64,000 nucleotides of DNA from CAYMDS01 sp964576705 (GCA_964576705.1 CAZNVI010000001.1:1-64000), one strand, 5' to 3'. Positions 53,625-62,868 are shown, counted from the stretch's first letter. Notes: a model not told the origin generated them from the letters alone. Numbers and translations: made by a program.

Positions 53625-54902
53625 TCAGGAAAATAATTTCGTTTGTTCGTTTCGGAGTTTATCTGATAATCTATTTTCCGGAAGAATGATATCGTCGTAA
53701 GAGATGGCTTCATCTTTTTTGACATCTTTTATTAATACACAGTCTTTAGAAAGTCCCATGGGTAAAAGATTTTCCTTAAGACTTGTTTCATAATTCTCAA
53801 GCATTCCATAAGCGGTGAATCCTCCGATGCCGTCTAATACTTCACCTTTCTTAAGATCTCTTTTCGCCATTGTTATGACATCACAGACTGGTCCTGAAAG
53901 AGGGGCTAAAGTCGCATCTTTTTCAAGCACTGCTTTTGCGACACTTATGTGTGTTTCGAGTGTACATAGATGATAAGGTCTATAAAACATATAATAAGGC
54001 CCATCACCCATCTTATACATCCTTAGGTATTTTTGTTTTTCCGGATTATCTGTATGGGCGATTATGAAAACGCCGAAGCTTGGTTCTGCACCAAGTATAT
54101 AATCTGTTATTCCTCCGTTTTTTAATAAATCATCTAAGGGAAACTTCGTGATAGCATCATTGACATGGGAAACTTTTGGTCCATACATACCACGAATACC
54201 TGCTTTTAAACCTGTAGCATTGCCTACAGTAGCCATTTCCATAGCTATTTTCGTTCCATCGACTGCAGTCGTTGCAAGTAGCGGACTTTGATTATTTTCT
54301 TTCGCCCATTGTTTTTGCGTTTCAGGTGTCCGGAAATGATCCAATACGCTTTTAATATTCCCAGCAACTACAGGAGTAAGTCCAAGGAGTTTTACGTATC
54401 TATAAAGATTCATAATCACACCTGGTTGGTCACCATCTGTTTGCGTATAGATGACATCATTCTTATCAGCGTAGTATTTTAAGACAGGGCCTAATGTACT
54501 GTCTAATTCAGCATTTATCAGAACAATATGTTTTTTATTTTCTATAGCTTTTAAGGCGATATTTGCTCCGAATTCTACATCTCCCGTGGCATCCACAATT
54601 ACATCGATATATTTAGATTCACAAAGAATTTCCGGATTATCAGTTATTATGTATTCCCCTTTTACGAGTAATTGTTCAAACGCCGCTTTATTACTCGTTT
54701 GATTTGCGGTGATATTGGCCTTTTTGTAAATTAAATCTGCCTTAGAGGTAGTTTTATTTGAAATGGCGACAAGTTTCATTCCCATGGGGTTTGATAAGAC
54801 TTGCAATGCGAATCCAGATGCAGCATAACCAGCACCGATTAATCCGACACGGATAGGCTTATTTTTTTTTTGAAGATTACCAAGGGTGATATCTATATTC
54901 AT
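53625..54902 (-). CDS. NAD(P)-dependent oxidoreductase with SAF domain (COG4091-like)
   Basis: 425 residues. An N-terminal Rossmann motif (RVGLIGAGYAASGFA), homoserine-dehydrogenase-like middle (IDVIVDATGDVEFGA) and a C-terminal SAF-type segment (AKRDLKKGEVLDGIGGFTAYG) identify the predicted homoserine-dehydrogenase-like family. In sugar operons relatives act on nucleotide-activated or branched sugars. It lies between the methyltransferase (stop-start gap 5 nt) and the glycosyltransferase. The substrate is unknown. Confidence 0.75.
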   Translation of the reverse strand: MNIDITLGNLQKKNKPIRVGLIGAGYAASGFALQVLSNPMGMKLVAISNKTTSKADLIYKKANITANQTSNKAAFEQLLVKGEYIITDNPEILCESKYIDVIVDATGDVEFGANIALKAIENKKHIVLINAELDSTLGPVLKYYADKNDVIYTQTDGDQPGVIMNLYRYVKLLGLTPVVAGNIKSVLDHFRTPETQKQWAKENNQSPLLATTAVDGTKIAMEMATVGNATGLKAGIRGMYGPKVSHVNDAITKFPLDDLLKNGGITDYILGAEPSFGVFIIAHTDNPEKQKYLRMYKMGDGPYYMFYRPYHLCTLETHISVAKAVLEKDATLAPLSGPVCDVITMAKRDLKKGEVLDGIGGFTAYGMLENYETSLKENLLPMGLSKDCVLIKDVKKDEAISYDDIILPENRLSDKLRNEQTKLFS

Positions 54903-54907
54903 ATTTT

Positions 54908-56143
54908 TCAGAATATCTGAATTTCAGGAATAGCGACCACGAATTTACCACCCCATTCACGGATGAAAGATAACTGTTCACTAACTTCAGTTTTTAGGTT
55001 CCAGGGAAGGACCAGTACATAATCCGGCTTGGTTTCTTTAATTTTATCAGGTTTAAAAATAGGGATATGAGTTCCCGGTAGGCATAGGTTTTGTTTATGG
55101 ACATTTCTATCGACAGTGTATGAGATATTTTCTGTTCCGACACCACAAAAGTTTAATAAGGTATTTCCTTTCGCAGGAGCACCGTATCCTACTATAATTT
55201 TTCCTTCAACCTTAGCATCACTTATAAAGTTCAGGAATTTTTTCTTAGTGTTTATTACGTTTTCTTTAAACTGTGAGTAAAAATTTAAATCTGTATAGCC
55301 TGCATTTATTTCTCTCGTTCGAAGTTCATTCACTCTTTCCGTCACCGGTAGTAAAGTGTTTTCCGTATGTTTTACGAAAATACGAAGTGATCCGCCGTGA
55401 GTCGGTATTTCCTCGACATCAAAAATCGTCATGCCATGATGAGCAAAGATTTTTTCAGCTGTTATAAGTGAATAATATGAGTAATGTTCATGATAGATGG
55501 TATCAAATTCATTGTGGTCGATAAGGTTTTTTAAATGTGGAAATTCTATAGTTATAACACCTGTAGGTTTTAATAGTATTTTCATTCCTCCTACAAAATC
55601 ATTTATATCTGGCACGTGAGCAAAGACATTATTGCCTAAAATCAGATCTGCATATTTATTCTCAGAAGCTAATTCTTTAGCAGTTTGTACTCCAAAGAAT
55701 TTAACGACTGAAGGAATCCCTTTTTTTAAAGCTACCTCAGCGACATTTGCACTTGGCTCAATCCCCAGAACCGGAATATTTTTTTCTTTAAAATATTGGA
55801 GAAGATACCCGTCATTACTGGCGAGTTCCACGACTAAGTTTTCATTTGTAAAATTAAATCGTTTTACCATCATCTCTACATAGTCTTTGGCATGTTTCAG
55901 CCAACTGTCTGAATATGAAGAAAAGTAAGCATATTTATCGTTAAAGATCTTTTCTCGTTCTACTACATTCGGTAACTGTACGAGGAAACATGACTCACAG
56001 ACATAGGTATGTAATGGGTAAAACTGTTCATCTTTAAACTGCTCTTCTTTCAGAAAATCATTCGCGACAGGTGACATACCTAAGTCTACGAAGGTGTGTG
56101 TAAGTGGTGTTTGGCAAAACCGACATGAAAGTTTAGTATCCAT
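54908..56143 (-). CDS. SAM-dependent C-methyltransferase (Methyltransf_13/14 type)
   Basis: 411 residues from the ATG at 56143, 1 nt after the epimerase stop; a longer in-frame start at 56203 would overlap that gene. A putative zinc-binding N-terminus with CRFC and CESC pairs is followed by a SAM-binding region (LVVELASNDGYLLQYF) and a C-terminal half typical of sugar C-methyltransferases such as TylC3-type enzymes. Such enzymes put a methyl branch on an NDP-4-keto-deoxysugar. The likely substrate is the operon's CDP-sugar, by inference. Confidence 0.82.
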   Translation of the reverse strand: MDTKLSCRFCQTPLTHTFVDLGMSPVANDFLKEEQFKDEQFYPLHTYVCESCFLVQLPNVVEREKIFNDKYAYFSSYSDSWLKHAKDYVEMMVKRFNFTNENLVVELASNDGYLLQYFKEKNIPVLGIEPSANVAEVALKKGIPSVVKFFGVQTAKELASENKYADLILGNNVFAHVPDINDFVGGMKILLKPTGVITIEFPHLKNLIDHNEFDTIYHEHYSYYSLITAEKIFAHHGMTIFDVEEIPTHGGSLRIFVKHTENTLLPVTERVNELRTREINAGYTDLNFYSQFKENVINTKKKFLNFISDAKVEGKIIVGYGAPAKGNTLLNFCGVGTENISYTVDRNVHKQNLCLPGTHIPIFKPDKIKETKPDYVLVLPWNLKTEVSEQLSFIREWGGKFVVAIPEIQIF

Positions 56144-56144
56144 A

Positions 56145-57173
56145 TTATTTATAGGTAAAGAGATATTCATCTGTGATCTGTCCTGTTTTCCGTAAGTATT
56201 CAATCATTTTAATTCTTGTAAAAGCCCGTGATTCAAACTGTTCCTTCGTTAATTCTATCCGCTCAAAAATACTCTTTAATTCTCTTACGCCGTATGCAAT
56301 GTCTCGAGTAGCTGAGAAACCAGGAAGTTTTGTGTTTATTTTCTCAAATGACACGCGATATGACCTGGTATCGCCGTTATTCTCTCCTATATAAATCTCG
56401 CATCCCGGGAACTCTTTTTTTACTATATTAGCTACATCGATTATGCGGTAATTTCCGTCATTTTTTCCTACATTAAATGTTTGTGCATGAATCGTTTCAA
56501 CAGGAGCAGTAAGAGCTGCGGCGAAAGCTTCTGAAACATCGAGAATGTGTACTAGCGGACGCCAAGGTTTCCCGTCACTTGATAAACGAATTTGTTTGTC
56601 TACGAAAGCAACACCTGTAAGGTTATTCACTACCAAATCGAAACGGAGTCTTGGAGATGCACCGAAAACTGTAGCATTGCGAAGAAACACAGGGGAAAAG
56701 TTATCATCAGCGATTTTTTTTAAGTCATTTTCAACTAGTAACTTACATTTAGCATATGTTGTTTGGGGATTGGTAGCGGACTCTTCAGTAACTATATCTT
56801 CTGTAGCTATGCCGTATACACTACAGGAAGAGCTATAAATATACCTCTTAACACCCGCCTGTTTGGCTTTCTTTGCGAATTCTATAGCTGCCAGATGGTT
56901 TATGGCATAAGTAGTTTTTTCATCTAGTTGTCCGAGGGGATCATTTGAAAGATCAGCTAGATGAATTACAGCATCAAACCCTTTCAATTCCTCAGTTGAT
57001 ACTAGGCGGATATCTTTATTTATGACTTTTGGAGCTATTGAAATTCCATTATATAGCCATCCTTCACGATAAAATCCGGTATCTATACCGGTTACATCAT
57101 GACCTTTTTTTGATAATGTTTGAGATAATACTGTACCGATATATCCATCGATACCCGTAATAAGTACTTTCAT
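56145..57173 (-). CDS. NAD-dependent nucleotide-sugar epimerase/dehydratase
   Basis: 342 residues. The Rossmann start is MKVLITGIDGYIGTVL, and the short-chain dehydrogenase triad is visible as SSSCSVYG with YAKCK (the YxxxK pair). The family covers 4-epimerases, reductases and 4,6-dehydratases; the exact reaction cannot be read. It is coupled to the upstream IMPase gene by an ATGA overlap (57173-57170). In the rfbF operon it is the only candidate for modifying the CDP-hexose. Confidence 0.85.
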   Translation of the reverse strand: MKVLITGIDGYIGTVLSQTLSKKGHDVTGIDTGFYREGWLYNGISIAPKVINKDIRLVSTEELKGFDAVIHLADLSNDPLGQLDEKTTYAINHLAAIEFAKKAKQAGVKRYIYSSSCSVYGIATEDIVTEESATNPQTTYAKCKLLVENDLKKIADDNFSPVFLRNATVFGASPRLRFDLVVNNLTGVAFVDKQIRLSSDGKPWRPLVHILDVSEAFAAALTAPVETIHAQTFNVGKNDGNYRIIDVANIVKKEFPGCEIYIGENNGDTRSYRVSFEKINTKLPGFSATRDIAYGVRELKSIFERIELTKEQFESRAFTRIKMIEYLRKTGQITDEYLFTYK

Positions 57174-58162
57174 TTTATTTCCTCCAGATCAATTTCTTTC
57201 GGTAAGTGAGAGTAACGACCTTTAGTTATGCTTGTAAGTTGCTCAACCAAGATTTTATTTCCAGCAACTATACCTCTGGATAATACATCGTTGTTTTCCC
57301 CATCCAGATCACGCACAACTCCTCCAGCTTCCTCAACTAGTAAAGCTGCTTGTTGATCCCAAGGGCTTAATCCCCAGTGGAAATAAACTCCGGTTGCGCC
57401 TTGTGCTACTCGTGCAAGATTGAGCACAGCACTTCCATCACAGTGTAGCCAAGGGCGTTTCGTAATGTTTCGAGCTTTTAATTGTTTTATTAACTCAAGC
57501 TGCGTTCCGACATGTGCGTCATAGACTCGATCATCATAATATGGATCTGTAGACATGTGTGTTTCATGTAGATCTTCATCCTGTCTAACTTGACATTTTT
57601 TATCAGCCCTTGAGCTATCTGAGTAGTAACATCCTAAGCCTTTTTGTGCGTACCAAATTTCACCCGTAACAGGATTAGCAACTGCAACCGATTGCATCTT
57701 ACCTTCTTCCATGAAGCCAACACAAGTTGAATATAACCCTTTCCTCAGCTCTTTTGCATTATTGGTTCCATCAAGCTCATCTACTATCCATAGACGGGGA
57801 ATACTAAGAGGATTTTTCGGCCGATTATTAGATTCCTCGGCTAATACCGGATCTGCATACCCACTTTTTGCTAGTTGGTTAAAGATTGCATCGTGGGAAG
57901 CTTTGTCTGCTGCTGTTAAAAAATCATTGTCTCCACCTGATTTAACTTCAATCAATGTAGCTGGGGTAGCTTTTATTGCCTTCATGCTTTCCCAAGCCGC
58001 TGCTATAGCTGTAAGAGTTTCATCCCTTAAGGCGCGTCTTATTTCCTTAGGAACAAATAGATCCACAGTTTGAATAAACTCGTCCGAAAAATGAAGATTT
58101 TTCAATCTCACCAAGAATTCTTGATCAGTCATTTCTATTTCCATAGTTTTTTCCTTTACCAT
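57170..58162 (-). CDS. Inositol monophosphatase family protein (sugar-operon copy)
   Basis: 330 residues. The metal motif is DELDGTNN and the second is SPWDQQAALLVEEAGG, with EES as the first ligand motif. An extra ~60 residues precede the core compared with the 265-residue IMPase at 25871. It starts 1 nt after the rfbF stop, and its stop overlaps the epimerase start. A sugar-phosphate substrate is likely from context. Confidence 0.8.
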   Translation of the reverse strand: MVKEKTMEIEMTDQEFLVRLKNLHFSDEFIQTVDLFVPKEIRRALRDETLTAIAAAWESMKAIKATPATLIEVKSGGDNDFLTAADKASHDAIFNQLAKSGYADPVLAEESNNRPKNPLSIPRLWIVDELDGTNNAKELRKGLYSTCVGFMEEGKMQSVAVANPVTGEIWYAQKGLGCYYSDSSRADKKCQVRQDEDLHETHMSTDPYYDDRVYDAHVGTQLELIKQLKARNITKRPWLHCDGSAVLNLARVAQGATGVYFHWGLSPWDQQAALLVEEAGGVVRDLDGENNDVLSRGIVAGNKILVEQLTSITKGRYSHLPKEIDLEEIK

Positions 58163-58163
58163 A

Positions 58164-58937
58164 TTACCAGACTTTCCAGGGGGCTTTCCCTGACTGCCAA
58201 AGTTTCTCTAACACCATTTTGTCGCGTAATGTATCCATGCATTGCCAAAACCCGGTATGTTTATAGGCATTCAATTGACCGGCTTTTGCCAGATTTTCCA
58301 TGGGTTCCTGTTCAAATACAGTATCATCGCCTTCTATATAATCGAATACTTTAGGTTCTAAAACCATGAAACCTCCATTTATCCAAGCGCCGTCGCCATT
58401 GGGTTTCTCTCTAAAGCTAGTAATTTTAGTATTTCCTTCAGAAAGACTGAAAATTCCGAAGCGTCCCGGCGGCTGTACAGCTATTACAGTCCCTATGACA
58501 CCTTGTTTCTTATGAAATTCGATGGTGTCTTTTATATTTACATCACTTACCCCGTCTCCGTAGGTACATAGAAACGTTTCGTTTCCGACATAATCTTCAA
58601 CGCGTTTCAGCCTTCCGCCAGTCATGGTATTTTCTCCGGTCTCAACGATGGTCACTTTCCATTTTTCAGCACCATTTTTATGGACTGTATGGGTATTGTT
58701 ACCCATTTCGAAAGTAACATCAGAGTTGTATAGGGCATAATTTGCGAAGTATTCTTTAATTACGTGGGATTTATATCCGGCACAGATGATAAATTCATTA
58801 ATTTCATAACTATGGTAAATCTTTAAGATATGCCAAAGTATGGGTTTTCCGCCTAGCTCCACCATGGGCTTAGGGCGAATCCCGCTTTCTTCACTTATTC
58901 TGGTACCAAAGCCTCCAGCGAGTATCACTGCTTTCAT
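58164..58937 (-). CDS. rfbF: Glucose-1-phosphate cytidylyltransferase
   Basis: 257 residues from the ATG at 58937. The nucleotide-binding start is MKAVILAGGFGTR, with RPKPMVELGGKPILWH and later CTYGDGVSD. RfbF makes CDP-glucose from CTP and glucose-1-phosphate, the entry point of CDP-dideoxy and branched sugars. A longer ORF start at 58946 would place the ATG inside the -10. A consensus promoter (TTGACA-N17-TATAAT) lies 7 nt upstream. It heads the operon ending with GT2 at 52736. RfbG and RfbH are not in the window. Confidence 0.9.
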   Translation of the reverse strand: MKAVILAGGFGTRISEESGIRPKPMVELGGKPILWHILKIYHSYEINEFIICAGYKSHVIKEYFANYALYNSDVTFEMGNNTHTVHKNGAEKWKVTIVETGENTMTGGRLKRVEDYVGNETFLCTYGDGVSDVNIKDTIEFHKKQGVIGTVIAVQPPGRFGIFSLSEGNTKITSFREKPNGDGAWINGGFMVLEPKVFDYIEGDDTVFEQEPMENLAKAGQLNAYKHTGFWQCMDTLRDKMVLEKLWQSGKAPWKVW

Positions 58938-58944
58938 GGTCAAC

Positions 58945-58973
58945 ATTATAGGTCATTCTGAACCTAATGTCAA
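58945..58973 (-). promoter_or_regulatory. Consensus promoter of the rfbF operon (leaderless)
   Basis: On the minus strand TTGACA (58973-58968), exactly 17 nt, TATAAT (58950-58945), then 7 nt to the ATG at 58937. This perfect consensus fixes both the transcription and translation start. Confidence 0.8.
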
Positions 58974-59040
58974 CTATAGGCTTAGAGGGCAAAGTTTATA
59001 AATTTTTGTGCGTGTCTGAAGCAAGAAACGAAAATAACAC

Positions 59041-59069
59041 TTTAAACTGAAGTTTTTTTCAAGTATAAT
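59041..59069 (+). promoter_or_regulatory. Promoter of pfkA
   Basis: TTTAAA (59041-59046), a 17-nt spacer, TATAAT (59064-59069). The leader of ~58 nt contains a TAGCT/AGCTA fold-back. Confidence 0.5.
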
Positions 59070-59133
59070 AATCAGATAAGTAGCTATCTAACGGCGTCAA
59101 ACCTCGCTTGAAAGCTAACTTCCCGATAAAAAT

Positions 59134-60222
59134 ATGCAGAATAAGGAACCAAAAAAGATCGGTATTGTAAATGCCGGCGGTGATTGCGCCGGAATAAATG
59201 CTGTAATTTCTGCTGTGGTGAAAAGCGGCACTAGTAAAGGATACGAATTTGTAGGCTTTGAAAGAGGTTGGGAGGGTTTACTTACCCCCCTAATGTATCG
59301 GTCATTAGATCTAAATTCGGTAAAGAATATCAGCTTTTTAGGTGGAACCATTCTGCGGACGACAAATAGGGGCAGGTTCGGGGGTAAAATAGGTGAAGGT
59401 GAAAAAGGGGTTATCCCTGAGAAAATCTTAAAAGAAGCAAAAGGACATCTGGATGAATTGGGAATAGAAGGACTAATATTAATAGGCGGTGATGGCACTA
59501 TGACTGCAGGCTTACAATTGGCTGAGTTTGGGGTAAACATAGTAGGAGTCCCGAAAACCATAGACAACGATTTGGGAAGCACTGATCAGACATTCGGGTT
59601 TAGTACTTCTGTAGAGGTAGCCGTAGATGCAATCGATAAAGTACGAACGACCGCTTTCAGTCATGATCGAGTTATCTTCGTTGAGTGCATGGGACGTTAC
59701 ACCGGTTGGATTTCTCTTTTTGCTGGGCTTGCAGGAGGCTCAGATGCCATATTGTTACCTGAATTTACCTTCTCTCCTGAAAAATTTCTTAATTTTCTTC
59801 GCTCCAGAAGAATTGAAGGGGATTATTCCGCTGTAGTAGTAGTCTCTGAAGGGTTACGTTTAGGAGATAATTTAGTCCATTCCGGCACTGTGAGCTCAGA
59901 AGTAAAACTCGGGGGAGTGTCATTACAATTGATGCAACTTGTTGAAAGCCTGGCGCCTGATGAATTTGAGATGAGGAATGTAGTTTTAGGACATGTCCAA
60001 CGTGGTGGTTCACCTAACGCTGAAGATAGGAATTTAGCGAAATCTTATGGAGTTGAGGCTATGGAAGCATATTCCCGGGGTGAATTTAATTCTATTGTTT
60101 GTTTAAAAGCAGGCATAATGAAGTCTGTACCAATTGAGGAAGCGGTAAAAACTTTAAAAAAGGTAACACCAGAAATTAGAGAATATCAAGTGGCTCAGAA
60201 GCTAGGCGTATATCTCCACTGA
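59134..60222 (+). CDS. pfkA: 6-phosphofructokinase
   Basis: 362 residues. It has NAGGDCAGINA at the start, GGDGTMTAG and PKTIDNDL in the active site, and MGRYTGW. GGDG is the ATP-type residue pattern, whereas K in PKTIDND is typical of PPi-type and mixed-group enzymes. ATP is therefore the likelier donor, but this needs a test. It phosphorylates fructose-6-phosphate in glycolysis. It is followed 25 nt later by an MFS transporter gene. Confidence 0.92.
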   Translation: MQNKEPKKIGIVNAGGDCAGINAVISAVVKSGTSKGYEFVGFERGWEGLLTPLMYRSLDLNSVKNISFLGGTILRTTNRGRFGGKIGEGEKGVIPEKILKEAKGHLDELGIEGLILIGGDGTMTAGLQLAEFGVNIVGVPKTIDNDLGSTDQTFGFSTSVEVAVDAIDKVRTTAFSHDRVIFVECMGRYTGWISLFAGLAGGSDAILLPEFTFSPEKFLNFLRSRRIEGDYSAVVVVSEGLRLGDNLVHSGTVSSEVKLGGVSLQLMQLVESLAPDEFEMRNVVLGHVQRGGSPNAEDRNLAKSYGVEAMEAYSRGEFNSIVCLKAGIMKSVPIEEAVKTLKKVTPEIREYQVAQKLGVYLH

Positions 60223-60247
60223 CAGTTTTTAGAACACAATTCTTCAT

Positions 60248-61426
60248 ATGAAAAATAATCGTAATCTTATTATCATCGCGCTCATAGCCTTGGTAAATTC
60301 GATAGGTTACGGAATCATAATTCCAATTTTAGAAGGTTATACCAGTAGATTTGGCTTAAGTGACTTTCAGTTCGGATTACTCTTTGCGCTTTTTTCATTG
60401 TGTCAGTTCGTGGCTACTCCAGTAATCGGACGATTGTCTGATAAATACGGCAGAAAGCCACTCCTCGTAATTTCTCTTATCGGAACAGCGGTATCTTTTT
60501 TTATGATGGCCTTTGCGAAAAATGTCGAGGTCGTTTTTTTGGCTCGAGCATTAGACGGAATAACAGCAGGGAATATTCCGGTAGCTGCTGCAGTTATTTC
60601 AGATACGACTGAGATTAAAGACAGATCTAAAGGCTTTGCGGTTTTTGGTGCTGCATTCGGTTTCGGCTTTGTATTCGGACCTGCTATTTCAGCGTTTACA
60701 GTAGGGATATCTCAAGCATTTCCTTTTATTATAGCCGGGATTATTTCACTGCTTGCGGTATTCGCGACCATGTTTTTCCTGCCGGAAACTAATAAATATA
60801 TAGGCCAAGTCAGGAGCGGGAAACTATTTGATTTCAAAGCCCTGTTACATGCGATACGTGATAAAAATGTCGGAAAAACATTTCTTATAACGTTATTTTA
60901 TTTTTTGGCATTCGGTATTTTGATTTCCCGCTTCCAACCATTTGCCAGAAAAGTACTTATGCTATCAGAGCAGGAAATATCAATCATATTTATGATTTTT
61001 GGATTAGTAGGGCTCATCACTCAACTGTTCCTTTTGCATAAGATTACAAATAAGTTCGGACTTAAAAAAAGCTACAGCACTATGTTTATACTTATCGCAA
61101 TAAGCTTCGCCGGTTTCTTTTTTACCAGAAATCCAACTGTTTTTGTAATGCTCTCAATACTTTTAGGTTTTGCAAATGCTGCGATTAATCCCTTAACACA
61201 GACTATTCTTTCTCGAGAAACCGATGAAAAATCACAAGGAACCATGCAGGGGTTAAATACTTCTTATATGAGTATCGGTAATATAGTAGGTCCATTAATT
61301 GCCGGTTTTTTAGCAACTTACAATGTATCGCTTCCGTTTTTAGCTTGCAGCCTTCTTTGTGTAATTTGCTTCTATCTTTCTTTTCATATTCTTAGCCCTC
61401 ATGTGAAAAAAGAATCAGCTTTTTAA
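60248..61426 (+). CDS. MFS transporter (TetA-like drug/H+ antiporter family)
   Basis: 392 residues with 12 predicted transmembrane helices. The loop 2-3 motif is GRLSDKYGRKPLLV and motif C is about GFGFVFGPAI, the layout of the 12-TM drug antiporters (TetA/Bcr type). The substrate cannot be inferred from sequence. It is probably in an operon with pfkA. No drug-resistance regulator is present, so a housekeeping exporter role is as likely as resistance. Confidence 0.8.
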   Translation: MKNNRNLIIIALIALVNSIGYGIIIPILEGYTSRFGLSDFQFGLLFALFSLCQFVATPVIGRLSDKYGRKPLLVISLIGTAVSFFMMAFAKNVEVVFLARALDGITAGNIPVAAAVISDTTEIKDRSKGFAVFGAAFGFGFVFGPAISAFTVGISQAFPFIIAGIISLLAVFATMFFLPETNKYIGQVRSGKLFDFKALLHAIRDKNVGKTFLITLFYFLAFGILISRFQPFARKVLMLSEQEISIIFMIFGLVGLITQLFLLHKITNKFGLKKSYSTMFILIAISFAGFFFTRNPTVFVMLSILLGFANAAINPLTQTILSRETDEKSQGTMQGLNTSYMSIGNIVGPLIAGFLATYNVSLPFLACSLLCVICFYLSFHILSPHVKKESAF

Positions 61427-61528
61427 TTAGCATACTGCTTTGGGTATCATTATTCAAAGGTTATAAAGCACCATTTCTTTCCTTCCTCTTACTTCCTTGT
61501 TATAAAATAATTACTTTTTAAATTTATT

Positions 61529-61696
61529 ATGGGATTATTAATAGATAATTTGCGACATATAACGGAAGACTATAAAACGAATTTTAGTAATGTTTCCGTA
61601 AGTTTTCTCTTTAAGCTTACTTTAGTTGTCGGAGGCGTTATGGCAGCGATTTTTGCAGAATATATGACCTTACATTTCTTAACACTGCTTGGTTAA
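61529..61696 (+). CDS. Small hypothetical membrane protein (55 residues)
   Basis: A short ORF in the 411-nt space after the MFS gene. It starts MGLLIDNLRHITEDYKTNFS and has one hydrophobic helix (SFLFKLTLVVGGVMAAIFAEY). TATAAA at 61501-61506 lies upstream. I recognise no family; it is not SecE, which would carry a WPT motif. Confidence 0.45.
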   Translation: MGLLIDNLRHITEDYKTNFSNVSVSFLFKLTLVVGGVMAAIFAEYMTLHFLTLLG

Positions 61697-61765
61697 AATC
61701 TTATCGCAGTTAATCTAGAATACCTCTTGCTTTACGTGTACGTAGTTTTTCTATACTATAGTTAT

Positions 61766-61846
61766 ATGGAAGTAGTTTTTCTAAAAAACCTTTTTATCTT
61801 ATTGTTCTCTTTCGGCTTCGTTTTTGCATTTCGTAACCTAAGATAA
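61766..61846 (+). CDS. Possible 26-residue hydrophobic peptide
   Basis: Reads MEVVFLKNLFILLFSFGFVF plus a short basic end, a single predicted helix. A TATACT (61752-61757) sits 8 nt upstream, as in the leaderless promoters here. It overlaps the rsmB stop on the other strand. Weak, on length alone. Confidence 0.25.
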   Translation: MEVVFLKNLFILLFSFGFVFAFRNLR

Positions 61847-62785
61847 CCTTCTGATTTTTGCTACGAAAAAACCTTCCATTTCAAGTGAAGGAAATATTCT
61901 CATAGTATTAATTATACTTTCATCAAATTTAGTTTTTTTCCATACCTTAATCGGTATGTCATGGTTAATTTTGATTTCAATACCTTCAAGTTTTACGTGT
62001 TTCCCTTCTTCTTTTAATAGCCAGTTAACGACTCCCTCATTTTCTTCAGGCGACAGAGTGCATGTTGAATAAACTATAACTCCTCCCGGTTTTGCAGCAT
62101 AAAAAGCTGATCTGAGCATGCGCTTTTGAAGAAAAGATAATATCTTTATCTTTTTAAGTGACCAGTCTTTATATGATAAGGGGTCATTAGTATTAAAACG
62201 TCCTTCCATAGTGCACGGTGCGTCTACTATAACCTTATCAAAACAGTTTGGGTATTTTTTATATATAAACTCACCTGGGATTTGAGTTATTTTTACATTT
62301 TCGACTCCTTGGATATCAAGTATTGATTTTAATTTAAATAAGCGTTTAGGGCTGATATCATTTGCTACGATTGAGCCTGTATTTTTCATCAACTGGGCAA
62401 TTTGGGTTGTTTTACTTCCCGGTGCGGCTGCGATATCCAGGATTGATTCATTAGGCTTCGGGTCAAGTATTAAAGCAGGAATCATACTGGATAGGCTTTG
62501 AATATAAAAAAAACCGTTTTTAAATAAGTCCGAATCCACAAGTGTACGTTTAGACCCAGATTTTATTAGCAGAGCATTAGCATGCCAACTAACTTTATCT
62601 GTCTTTATGTCGTTTTTATTTAATAAATCGATAAGCGTATCCTTATCGGTTTTCAGGGTGTTTATCCGGATAGATATAGGCTTTGGATCGCAATAAGACT
62701 TGAGGACTTCATTGAGTCTTTCATCTGGAACGATTTGCCTTACTCTCTCGATAAATTTTTCAGGAAGGTTTTGCCAACATGACAT
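61838..62785 (-). CDS. 16S rRNA m5C methyltransferase (RsmB/NOL1-NOP2-Sun family), short form
   Basis: 315 residues. SAM-binding SILDIAAAPGSKTTQ, catalytic motifs DAPCTMEG and STCTLSPEEN with both family cysteines. E. coli RsmB (429 residues) has an N-terminal NusB domain that is missing here, so RsmF/YebU-like or other NSUN assignments are also possible. The start is supported by a -10 (TATAAT, 62797-62792) only 6 nt upstream, divergent from the aminotransferase gene. Confidence 0.85.
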   Translation of the reverse strand: MSCWQNLPEKFIERVRQIVPDERLNEVLKSYCDPKPISIRINTLKTDKDTLIDLLNKNDIKTDKVSWHANALLIKSGSKRTLVDSDLFKNGFFYIQSLSSMIPALILDPKPNESILDIAAAPGSKTTQIAQLMKNTGSIVANDISPKRLFKLKSILDIQGVENVKITQIPGEFIYKKYPNCFDKVIVDAPCTMEGRFNTNDPLSYKDWSLKKIKILSFLQKRMLRSAFYAAKPGGVIVYSTCTLSPEENEGVVNWLLKEEGKHVKLEGIEIKINHDIPIKVWKKTKFDESIINTMRIFPSLEMEGFFVAKIRRLS

Positions 62786-62791
62786 ATGGAT

Positions 62792-62797
62792 ATTATA
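62792..62797 (-). promoter_or_regulatory. -10 of the RsmB-like gene (leaderless)
   Basis: TATAAT on the minus strand (62797-62792) with 6 nt to the ATG at 62785. Confidence 0.55.
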
Positions 62798-62868
62798 GCT
62801 TGTAATTTGAGCTTAGGGTATAGCTATTGCGCAGCCTCAGATTATGTGTTAAAGTTACTCTTTAGAAA

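Noticed and set aside
53624..53725. A longer glycosyltransferase start overlapping the oxidoreductase gene
   Set aside because: The overlap is 101 nt and the GT-A fold starts just after the ATG at 53623.
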